8,392 nucleotides of DNA from Candidatus Latescibacterota bacterium. GTDB lineage: Bacteria > Latescibacterota > UBA2968 > UBA8231. Every line of letters starts with the position of its first letter. The first letter of the stretch is position 1. The position numbers were made by a program, and so were the translations under genes. Shown in pieces: positions 1 to 6,261 of the stretch. The stretch is from NCBI GenBank assembly GCA_003529325.1, contig DPVW01000410.1, positions 1 through 8,392 of the forward strand, written 5' to 3'. Below the pieces are notes generated by a model. The model was given only the letters and a program-made list of their open reading frames with translations, had not been told where the DNA came from and did no database searches.

Positions 1-7
1 GGGTCGA

Positions 8-352
8 TTACTCTATGGTAAAATCGCGCAGCATCTCAAACGTGTAGATGCCGGCGTCGTGCCCGTCCGCCCAGCGAATCTTAATACCATAACGACCGAC
101 TGGATCGAACCCCTTCGCCTCAGACGTGGGATTGACGCTGGCGGCGGTGACGATGGGTAGTTCGTCCCCTATCAGCTGCGGACCATGCGGTTCGCCACGG
201 GCCTGACCACAGTTGGCGCAGGGACACTGCAACCGCAAGTCGTGAAGGGCATAACTGCTGCGGTGCCCATCCTGCCAACTGATCAACAGTTCCCGTTCCC
301 CCAGTTCAATGCTGGTAGGTCGACGGCGTTTCTTCTCTTCGCGACTACGCAT
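8..352 (-). CDS. DUF971 / gamma-butyrobetaine hydroxylase-like N-terminal domain protein
   Basis: A stand-alone 114-residue protein made almost wholly of the GBBH-like N-terminal (DUF971) domain, of unproven function. Numbering from the GTG at 355, the core begins PTSIELGERELLISWQDG (13-30). It is followed by LRLQCPCANC (C44, C46, C49), which matches the zinc-binding cysteines of this domain, and it ends with IKIRWADGHDAGIYTFEML, whose His is the likely fourth ligand. The first dozen residues are strongly basic (EEKKRRR). In plant HCF101, an iron-sulfur carrier, the same domain is fused to an Mrp-type ATPase, so a link to iron-sulfur proteins such as the adjacent RimO is possible but inferred. 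The start could be ATG (352, TGATG with the rimO stop) or GTG (355). The TAA stop is complete, 7 bases from the window edge. Confidence 0.88.
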   Translation of the reverse strand: MRSREEKKRRRPTSIELGERELLISWQDGHRSSYALHDLRLQCPCANCGQARGEPHGPQLIGDELPIVTAASVNPTSEAKGFDPVGRYGIKIRWADGHDAGIYTFEMLRDFTIE

Positions 353-1737
353 CACCAGATCTCTCCGGAAAGCCTGGCCATTAGCTCGTAGGGGTAGGCG
401 CCGGTAATCTCCACTTCCGCAAAGCGGCCCACCAGACCGGCGGGTTGTGCCATTTTGGCACCGGCACTGCCGCTACCATCGATCTGCAACAGGCCCTCCT
501 CCGGCTCGGTTTCGATCAACACGTGACCATCGATCTCGGGGGCATCCCGTTGCAGACGGGCTGTCAGGGCATTTGACATTTCGTCGGCAGCATCGATCAG
601 CACCGTCTGCCGGGTGCCGACCAGGGCGTGATTGATCTCACCTGAGATGCGCTCCTGTACTTCGGTGAATCGGCGATAGCGCTCGCGCACGACATGGGCT
701 GGCAACTTGCCGTCCAATTCGAAGGCCGGCGTGCCCTCCTCGTCGGAATACAGAAAGCACGTGGCGTTGTCGAAGCGGGTTGACTCGACAAAATTCAGCA
801 ACTCTTCAAAATCGGCGTCGGACTCTCCTGGAAAACCGACGATGAAAGAAGATCGAAGGCCGACACCGGGCATGCGCTGCCGCAGCGTGTCCAGTAGATC
901 GAGCGTTTTCTTCTTCGTCGTCGCCCGTTTCATGCGCACCAGCACAGGATCGGCGATGTGCTGCAGTGGCATATCGACGTACTTGCACATCTTCGGCTGG
1001 TCGGCGTAAAACTGGAGCATCGGTTCCGTCCAGAAGGCCGGATAGGTATACATCAGACGCATCCAGTCGATACCATCCACTGCCGCCAGTTGCTCCAGCA
1101 GTGGCACCAGTTGCGCCTTGCCGTAGAGATCGGCGCCATAACGCACTGAGTCCTGGGCGACGAGCACCAGTTCGCGCACACCTGCTGTGGCGAGTCGCTG
1201 CGCTTCGGCGACAAGCTCTTCCATGGGCTCGCTTACATGGCGTCCGCGAATCGTCGGGATCGCGCAGAACGCGCATTTGTGATCACAACCATCAGAAATC
1301 CGCAGATAGGACCAGTGCTTCGGCGTCAAACTCGTGCGGGGGGCGACGTCGACATAGTGGCCCCGGGTGCGACCCAGCAACTGATCGACGTGACGGACGA
1401 TATCACGCTCTTCCCTCAGCGTGAGAATGAGATCCGCATCCCCTGACAGTTCTTCTTTCAATTCCTCTTCGTAGCGCGTCGACAGGCAACCGGTGACGAC
1501 CACCCCCTTGCAGCGTCCGCCCTGCTTGAGCTTGCTCGCCTCGAGGATTGTCTCGATGGACTCCTCTTTGGCGGGTTCGATGAAACCACAGGTATTGACG
1601 ATGACGATATCGGCATCTTCCGGCTCGGCGGTGATGACGTACTCGTTGGCACCTAGCAAACCCAACATGCGTTCGGAGTCCACCGTATTCTTCGGGCAAC
1701 CAAGGCTGATGACGTGGACGTTGGCGTTGTCAGCCAT
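352..1737 (-). CDS. rimO: Ribosomal protein S12 methylthiotransferase (radical SAM)
   Basis: Adds a methylthio group to the conserved Asp of ribosomal protein S12 (Asp88/89 in E. coli), using SAM and two [4Fe-4S] clusters. The 461 residues hold three domains. The N-terminal MTTase domain has Cys14 (in SLGCPKNTVDSE, the RimO-type signature that separates it from MiaB), Cys50 (NTCGFI) and Cys84 (TGCLS) for the auxiliary cluster. The radical SAM domain has C151-DHK-C155-AF-C158. A C-terminal TRAM domain starts around GTRQTVLIDA and ends GRFAEVEITGAYPYEL. It is about 20 residues longer than the E. coli enzyme, mainly in the TRAM domain, where EPEEGLLQIDGSGSAG looks like a loop insertion. I see no clear Shine-Dalgarno, so initiation probably depends on ribosomes ending aroB 6 bases upstream. 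The stop overlaps the next start. Confidence 0.96.
   Translation of the reverse strand: MADNANVHVISLGCPKNTVDSERMLGLLGANEYVITAEPEDADIVIVNTCGFIEPAKEESIETILEASKLKQGGRCKGVVVTGCLSTRYEEELKEELSGDADLILTLREERDIVRHVDQLLGRTRGHYVDVAPRTSLTPKHWSYLRISDGCDHKCAFCAIPTIRGRHVSEPMEELVAEAQRLATAGVRELVLVAQDSVRYGADLYGKAQLVPLLEQLAAVDGIDWMRLMYTYPAFWTEPMLQFYADQPKMCKYVDMPLQHIADPVLVRMKRATTKKKTLDLLDTLRQRMPGVGLRSSFIVGFPGESDADFEELLNFVESTRFDNATCFLYSDEEGTPAFELDGKLPAHVVRERYRRFTEVQERISGEINHALVGTRQTVLIDAADEMSNALTARLQRDAPEIDGHVLIETEPEEGLLQIDGSGSAGAKMAQPAGLVGRFAEVEITGAYPYELMARLSGEIW
361..366 (-). promoter_or_regulatory. Ribosome binding site of the DUF971 gene
   Basis: The minus strand reads GGAGAG within the last codons of rimO, 8 bases before the ATG at 352 and 5 bases before the in-frame GTG at 355. 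Both starts are well placed; the ATG is preferred on codon grounds. Confidence 0.6.
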
Positions 1738-1744
1738 CAGCCAT
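1731..1744. repeat. 7-base tandem duplication at the rimO start
   Basis: CAGCCAT occurs twice in a row. On the minus strand this reads ATGGCTG ATGGCTG and carries two ATGs in different frames. The first overlaps the aroB stop (TGATG) and hits a stop after four codons; the second, 7 bases on, is the rimO start. Removing one copy would place the rimO ATG directly on the aroB stop. Confidence 0.8.
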
Positions 1745-2850
1745 CAACCACAGCGGGCCTGCAGGGCTTCGATGGTGGCCCGTACCTGGTCATCTTCGAC
1801 ACCGTCGACGACGTCCACCGCACCGATTCGACGGGCCAAGACGAAGCGATGACGACCGCCAATGCGCTTCTTGTCAGACTTGGTCCGCTCCGCAATCGTG
1901 GCGGCATCGACCTGACCAACACCCTCGGGGACGCCGAGCCGTTCGATGAGGGCGTCGTGGCGCTCGCGTTCGGCGGCACTTTCCCACAACCCACGGTTCG
2001 CCGCCAACTCCCCGGCGGCAATCATGCCGAGCAGAACCGCTTCGCCATGCCGATAACGCTTGTAAGCTGTTGCAGCCTCGATGGCATGACCGATGGTATG
2101 ACCATAGTTGAGGATCGCCCGCAGACCGCCTTCGCGTTCGTCGGCGCTGACAACCTCAGCCTTGATCTGTGCATTACGGGCGATGAGCCAGTCCAGTTCG
2201 GTGGCGTCGATCTTCATGTCGGCGACCCCCTCGATGCGCTCTTCGAGGAAGCCGAATAGTTCTGCATCACGGATGATCCCATGTTTGACGACCTCCGCCA
2301 GACCGGAAACAACTTCGGTGCGGGGCAAGGAGCGCAGCGCATTCGTGTCACTCAGCACAAGTCTGGGCGGGTGGAACGCACCGATCAGATTCTTGCCGAG
2401 GGGATGGTTGACCGCGGTCTTGCCACCGATGCTGGCATCGACCTGGGCGAGGATCGTCGTGGGCACCTGTACCACATCGACGCCACGCAGAAAACTGGCA
2501 GCGACAAAACCGCCGAGATCGCCGACGACACCACCCCCGAGGGCGGTGACCCAGGCGCCGCGATCATATCCAGCCTCGAGCATTTGGCCCACCAGAGTTT
2601 CCACGGAGGTCAGATTCTTGCCCCCCTCTCCCGCGGCATACGGCACGATGAGCACCTCGAAGCCCGCCGCGCGCAGGCTGTCAGCGGCCACCCCGGCGAG
2701 GCCGTCGGTGAGAGCCGCATCGGCGATCAGAGCGCAGCGGTCCCCCAGGCCGAGAGCTCGGCAACGTTCGCCGAGGGAGGGGAGAATACCGTGGCCGACG
2801 ACGACGTCATACCGGCCGCCATGGGGCAGCTCGATGCCGATGGTGGTCAT
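1744..2850 (-). CDS. aroB: 3-Dehydroquinate synthase
   Basis: Converts DAHP to 3-dehydroquinate using tightly bound NAD and a divalent metal, step 2 of the shikimate pathway, in the cytosol. At 368 residues it is of usual length and intact. GEGGKN (74-79) and ALGGGVVGDLGGFVAA (103-118) form the NAD site. Arg122, Lys144 in SIGGKTAVNH, Lys153 and Lys189 line the substrate pocket. The three metal ligands are Glu186 (GLAEVVKHG), His251 (NYGHTIGHAIE) and His268 (RHGEAV). The C-terminal half is the metal-binding helical domain. The ATG overlaps the aroK stop as ATGA. Its stop is followed after 6 bases by rimO, within a 7-base tandem repeat. 2-epi-5-epi-valiolone synthases share the fold, but the aro context and standard motifs make AroB the clear call. 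Confidence 0.97.
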   Translation of the reverse strand: MTTIGIELPHGGRYDVVVGHGILPSLGERCRALGLGDRCALIADAALTDGLAGVAADSLRAAGFEVLIVPYAAGEGGKNLTSVETLVGQMLEAGYDRGAWVTALGGGVVGDLGGFVAASFLRGVDVVQVPTTILAQVDASIGGKTAVNHPLGKNLIGAFHPPRLVLSDTNALRSLPRTEVVSGLAEVVKHGIIRDAELFGFLEERIEGVADMKIDATELDWLIARNAQIKAEVVSADEREGGLRAILNYGHTIGHAIEAATAYKRYRHGEAVLLGMIAAGELAANRGLWESAAERERHDALIERLGVPEGVGQVDAATIAERTKSDKKRIGGRHRFVLARRIGAVDVVDGVEDDQVRATIEALQARCG

Positions 2851-3377
2851 TGAACGCCCAATCGATCGGCCAGGCGGCGCGCCAATTCTTCAGCATCACT
2901 CGTCTCGGTAGATTGCAGCGTGATATCCGCCATGGCGTAGTGTGGTTCGCGCTCCTTCAACATGGACTCAATCTTCTCTCGCTTCTGTTCCTTCGACAGA
3001 CCCGCAAGCAGCGGTCGCTCGTCACGACGTGACACACGCTCAAGAATCGTGTCCACGTCGGCCTGTACGCAGATGAGGAGACCGCCACTGGCGCGGACCG
3101 TCGCCCGATTCTCACTGCTGGCAATGGCACCTCCCCCGAGAGCGACGACGGCGTCAGGTCGAGCGGCGGCGTCGACGACACATTCGGCTTCCAGTTGCCG
3201 GAACACATCCTCCCCATCCTCGGAGAAGATACGGAGGATCGGTTTGCCGGCACGCATTTCGACCATCTCGTCCGTGTCGTAGAATGGCCGGTCCAACTGC
3301 AGGGCCAGGACTCGACCGATCCGACTCTTGCCAGTCGCCATGAACCCGGTCAGAAAAATGGGGTGGGAGCATGTCAC
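2847..3377 (-). CDS. aroK: Shikimate kinase
   Basis: Phosphorylates shikimate at the 3-hydroxyl with ATP, step 5 of the pathway, in the cytosol. The 176 residues match the usual AroK/AroL size. The Walker A loop GFMATGKS is at 11-18, followed by D34-x-D36 in the substrate- and Mg-binding strand. The shikimate-binding FRQLE follows, then the ALGGGA glycine loop, the lid segment with RPLL, and the C-terminal REPHYAMAD, which matches the R-x3-Y core. No key residue is missing. The GTG start overlaps the upstream stop in GTGA and is needed, because the next Met (13) lies inside the P-loop. It has a poor ribosome binding site of its own, so it is probably translated by coupling. The stop overlaps the aroB ATG as ATGA. 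aroK followed by aroB is a very common gene pair in bacteria. Confidence 0.96.
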   Translation of the reverse strand: MTCSHPIFLTGFMATGKSRIGRVLALQLDRPFYDTDEMVEMRAGKPILRIFSEDGEDVFRQLEAECVVDAAARPDAVVALGGGAIASSENRATVRASGGLLICVQADVDTILERVSRRDERPLLAGLSKEQKREKIESMLKEREPHYAMADITLQSTETSDAEELARRLADRLGVQ

Positions 3378-3562
3378 TGGCTGGCACTCTGCCCCTGGCG
3401 GCGTCGGCGCTTCTCATCATAGCACGCATCACAGTTCCACATGGGTGGCTTCGACAACGCATTATACCCTTCATCGACCACGTCGCGGCGCAGATGCTCG
3501 GACTCTTTGCCGCAGGTATCGCAGACGAGGGGTTTCTTCTGAGACTGGGTCATTGGTGTCAC
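3374..3562 (-). CDS. Small two-CxxC zinc-ribbon-like protein, function unknown
   Basis: A 62-residue basic protein I cannot assign to a named family. It has two cysteine pairs, C14-D-T-C17-G-K and C44-D-A-C47-Y, 26 residues apart, which is the layout of a zinc ribbon binding one metal ion. Between them lies a predicted polar region with DVVDEGYNAL, and after them a very basic stretch KRRRRQ that could contact nucleic acid or an acidic protein surface. There is no signal peptide or membrane segment. I took the GTG start because it gives the GTGA overlap with the argS stop seen elsewhere in this operon, with GGAAGAG just upstream. An ATG three codons later (3553) is a fair alternative that removes only three residues. 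The stop overlaps the aroK start as GTGA. The tight packing and ordered cysteines argue that it is a real gene. Confidence 0.78.
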   Translation of the reverse strand: MTPMTQSQKKPLVCDTCGKESEHLRRDVVDEGYNALSKPPMWNCDACYDEKRRRRQGQSASQ

Positions 3563-5271
3563 ATCTCTTCCGGTGCGCTCATACCGAGCAGATGCATGCT
3601 GGTTGACAACACCCCGACAGCGGCGGCGACGAGGCGAATACGGGCGGCGATCAGGTCCGCATCCTCCCCCGCCAGTACGGGCACCTCGTTATAGAACTTG
3701 TTCGCCGCCGTCGCCAGCTCGAGTGCGAAGCTGGCGACGTAGGAGGGTTCATTTTCGCGTGCCGCGTTGTCGAGTACGCGGGGAAACTCGGCCAGCTTCC
3801 GTGCGAGGCGCATCTCCCCCGGTTCGCCGAGTCGGGAAAGGTCAGCCGTCAACTCCGCGGACCCTCCGTATTTTCGCAGGATACTGCAGAAACGAGCATG
3901 TGTGTACTGCACGTAGGGGCCGGTCTCGCCATCGAAGTTGAGCACATCCTCGAGGGCGAAGCTGATGTCCCGCGTGCGCCGGTTGTTGACGTCGGCGAAG
4001 ACGACGGCGCTGATCCCCACCTGGCGCGCCACCTGTTCGGCATTGGGCAGATCGGGATTCTTCTCGGCGATGATCTGTTGCGTGAGTGCGATCGCCTGGT
4101 CGAGGACCTCTTCCAGGATGACCGAAAATCCCTTACGCGTAGAAAATGCCTTGCCCTTGAAGGACATGAGCCCGAAGGGAGCGTGTTCGCAACGATCGAT
4201 CCAGTCCACGCCGGCTCGTTTCAGGCCGAGAAACAGTTGCTGAAAGTGCAACATCTGTCGGCTATCGGTGACATAGACCATCTTGTCGAAGGCGTATCTC
4301 TGCCAGCGGTAGAGGAGGGCCGCTACGTCACGACTGTGATAGGTACTGGTGCCTCTCGAGGTCCGCAACATCAACGGCGCGTCGCGTTCTTCGTTCAGAT
4401 GCACGATCAGTGCGCCATCACTTTCCTCGGCGAGCCCCTTGGAGGAGAATAGTTCGATAACCTCGTCGAGTTTGTCGACGAAGGCGCTCTCGCCCTTGGT
4501 CTCATCGAAATGCACACCGAGGATGCCATAGATGCGCTCCGCTTCCTTCGTGCTCTCCGCCGTGAACCAGGTCCACAGACGAACCATCTCCTCGTCCCCT
4601 TCGGCCAGCTGGCGAACACACTCACGAGCCGCATCCTGCAGGGCGGGGTCTTTCTCCAGTTCCTCGTTGAAGCGCACATACAAGGTCTGCAATTCAGCTA
4701 CCGGGTTCGACTTCACCTGCTCCTCGTCGCCCCACATTCCGTATGCTGCCAGCAGTTGACCAAAGTTGGCGCCATAGTCGCCGAGATGATTGATCCCGGT
4801 GCAGCTCCAACCGAGGAACTGATGGATCCGGTAGATCGAATTACCAATGGCGGTGGAACGCAGGTGGGCGATCGAGAATGGCTTGGCCGAGTTTGGCGAC
4901 GAGAAGTCGATGGTCACCCTCTTCCCCTGGCCCTGGCTGGCAGAGCCGAAGGTGGCACCCTCGCTGGCGATTTGCTCAAGCACGTAGGTGATAAAAGCCG
5001 CCCTACGCAGGACGAAGTTCACATACGGCCCGGCGGCACTCACCGACTCGATGCGTTCGCTGGCGGCGACTTCCGGCTGCAATTTGTCAACGATGTCGGT
5101 GGCGATCTGCGCCGGATTCTTGCGCAGTTGTTTGGCCAGAGTGAAGCAGGGCAGGGCATAGTCGCCAAGTTTGTCGTCAGGTGGCACGGCGAGCAGGTCG
5201 CCAACCACCCCCATATCGAGGCCAGCAGCCTGCGCCGTCATCTGTACGATTTCATCTACGAAGGGATTCAT
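3559..5271 (-). CDS. argS: Arginyl-tRNA synthetase
   Basis: Class I synthetase that charges tRNA-Arg with arginine, using ATP. At 570 residues it is full length. Residues 1 to about 90 match the N-terminal Add-1 domain (DDKLGDYALPCF near 32-43, AAGPYVNF at 79-86). The catalytic domain opens with SSPNSAKPF followed by S133-I-A-H136 and LRST; this is the HIGH box, with Ser for the first His and Ala for the Gly. NHLGDYGANFG (161-171) is typical. The KMSKS region is GKAFSTRKG (373-381), lacking the first Lys and Met of the motif but ending STRKG as many ArgS do. The C-terminal anticodon-binding DALR domain begins near YVQYTHARFCSILRKY and ends LLGMSAPEEM, matching the usual C-terminal ending of the family. 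The ATG has an AGGA site in the gap after aroE. Identity is sure; the altered active-site motifs deserve a look. Confidence 0.96.
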   Translation of the reverse strand: MNPFVDEIVQMTAQAAGLDMGVVGDLLAVPPDDKLGDYALPCFTLAKQLRKNPAQIATDIVDKLQPEVAASERIESVSAAGPYVNFVLRRAAFITYVLEQIASEGATFGSASQGQGKRVTIDFSSPNSAKPFSIAHLRSTAIGNSIYRIHQFLGWSCTGINHLGDYGANFGQLLAAYGMWGDEEQVKSNPVAELQTLYVRFNEELEKDPALQDAARECVRQLAEGDEEMVRLWTWFTAESTKEAERIYGILGVHFDETKGESAFVDKLDEVIELFSSKGLAEESDGALIVHLNEERDAPLMLRTSRGTSTYHSRDVAALLYRWQRYAFDKMVYVTDSRQMLHFQQLFLGLKRAGVDWIDRCEHAPFGLMSFKGKAFSTRKGFSVILEEVLDQAIALTQQIIAEKNPDLPNAEQVARQVGISAVVFADVNNRRTRDISFALEDVLNFDGETGPYVQYTHARFCSILRKYGGSAELTADLSRLGEPGEMRLARKLAEFPRVLDNAARENEPSYVASFALELATAANKFYNEVPVLAGEDADLIAARIRLVAAAVGVLSTSMHLLGMSAPEEM

Positions 5272-5275
5272 CGGT

Positions 5276-5279
5276 TCCT
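5276..5279 (-). promoter_or_regulatory. Ribosome binding site of argS
   Basis: The minus strand reads AGGA (within CCAGGAACCG) in the 10-base gap after the aroE stop, 4 bases before the argS ATG at 5271. It is one of only two gaps in the operon, so argS may initiate more independently than its neighbours. Confidence 0.6.
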
Positions 5280-5281
5280 GG

Positions 5282-6124
5282 TCAGTTCAGTTGTGTCAGC
5301 GCGTTTCGCATCACATCCACCGGTGGTGCGACGCCGGTCCAGAGTTCGAAGGCCCGCGCGCCCTGGTGCACGAGCATGCCGAGGCCGTCTACGGTACGTG
5401 CGCCGGCGACCCGAGCCTGCTGCAGCAAGCGCGTCTCCAACGGTTTGTAGACGATATCGACGACGACCATGCCGTCGTGCAGTCCAGCGCCATCCCCCAG
5501 GGGCGAAGCCTCGGCATCGGGCTCCATGCCGATAGAGGTCGAATTGATCACCAACCCCGCATCCGCCAGTGCCGTGGTCTCGGCAAGGGGCTGTACGGTG
5601 ACACGCGAACCGGCATTCAAGTCCATCGCCAGCGACTCCGCTCGGGCGATGGTCCGATTCAACAGCGCGACGTGCTCCACCTCTTCGGCGGCGAGCAATG
5701 CGTAGAGGATCGCCCTGGCGGCCCCACCGGCACCGAGGAGCGCTACCTTGGCCGGCAAGCGCTGCAGACCTCCCTCTTCACGCAGACTGGCGACGAGCCC
5801 GTAGGCATCGGTGTTGTGTCCGTACAACCGGCCATCGCGATGGTCGATGGTATTGACCGCGCCGATCGCCTGTGCCTCTGGCGAGACTTCGTCGAGGCAA
5901 CTGATGACGGTCTGTTTGTGCGGTACCGTGACATTCAGACCACGGATATTCAGCGCCCGCATAGCGTCACCGACTCCTTCCGCCCCCTCGGGAGGTACGG
6001 TGAAGGCAACGTACACATAGTCCAATCCCGTCGACTCGAGGGCGGCATTGTGCATTGCCGGCGAGCCGGAGTGCGACACGGGATGACCGATGACGCCGAG
6101 AATGCCAGTCCGTCCGCTGATCAC
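5282..6124 (-). CDS. aroE: Shikimate 5-dehydrogenase
   Basis: NADPH-dependent reduction of 3-dehydroshikimate to shikimate, step 4 of the pathway, in the cytosol. At 280 residues it is of usual length, and every key motif is present. The substrate-binding segment SHSGSPAMHN is at 17-26. Catalytic Lys70 is in NVTVPHK and catalytic Asp106 in GHNTDAYG. GAVNT is at 88-92. The dinucleotide loop GAGGAA is at 131-136, and NRT at 156-158 is the pattern that favours NADP. NSTSIGM, DIVYKP and GMLVHQGARAFELWTG complete the C-terminal half. The GTG start is required because the next Met (residue 24) would delete the SHSxSP motif. It overlaps the upstream stop as GTGA and has no good ribosome binding site of its own, so translation is probably coupled to the small membrane gene. 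YdiB-like quinate/shikimate dehydrogenases are the alternative, less likely in this context. Confidence 0.96.
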   Translation of the reverse strand: MISGRTGILGVIGHPVSHSGSPAMHNAALESTGLDYVYVAFTVPPEGAEGVGDAMRALNIRGLNVTVPHKQTVISCLDEVSPEAQAIGAVNTIDHRDGRLYGHNTDAYGLVASLREEGGLQRLPAKVALLGAGGAARAILYALLAAEEVEHVALLNRTIARAESLAMDLNAGSRVTVQPLAETTALADAGLVINSTSIGMEPDAEASPLGDGAGLHDGMVVVDIVYKPLETRLLQQARVAGARTVDGLGMLVHQGARAFELWTGVAPPVDVMRNALTQLN

Positions 6125-6261
6125 CCCAGTGCGTCTTCGACGAACTGATCGGCGATCTCCACCGCCTCACCCCAACTAACGCCGTAGAACAGCTTGATCA
6201 ACACGACGCCACCGCCAAAGATGACCGTACCGAGCACGAAGAGCCGCAGCAATGCTCTCAT
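6121..6261 (-). CDS. 46-residue single-span membrane protein, function unknown
   Basis: I do not recognise a family. The frame starts with ATG, overlapping the AroA-like stop as ATGA, and ends in TGA, overlapping the aroE GTG start as GTGA. It therefore fills the space between the two genes exactly and has a strong ribosome binding site. The protein begins MRALLRLF. Residues about 7-25 are an uninterrupted hydrophobic helix with a GGG at 16-18 that could allow close helix packing. Arg2 and Arg6 before the helix suggest an N-in orientation by the positive-inside rule, though Lys23 near its other end weakens this. Residues 28-46 (with Trp30 and acidic Glu32, Glu35, Asp38, Glu42, Asp43) look like a short amphipathic acidic tail. 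Possible roles are a membrane anchor or partner for the neighbouring Aro proteins; that is inference from position only. Confidence 0.72.
   Translation of the reverse strand: MRALLRLFVLGTVIFGGGVVLIKLFYGVSWGEAVEIADQFVEDALG

Noticed and set aside
2108..2911. A 267-codon plus-strand frame opposite aroB
   Set aside because: Low-complexity Ser/Arg/Pro translation antisense to an intact AroB.
4510..5535. A 341-codon plus-strand frame across argS and aroE
   Set aside because: No family motif, crosses a real gene junction on the other strand, and ends in an Arg/Pro-rich run typical of a shadow frame.
5171..6148. A 325-codon plus-strand frame opposite aroE
   Set aside because: Antisense to a gene with every AroE motif intact; no coherent domain or convincing ribosome binding site seen.
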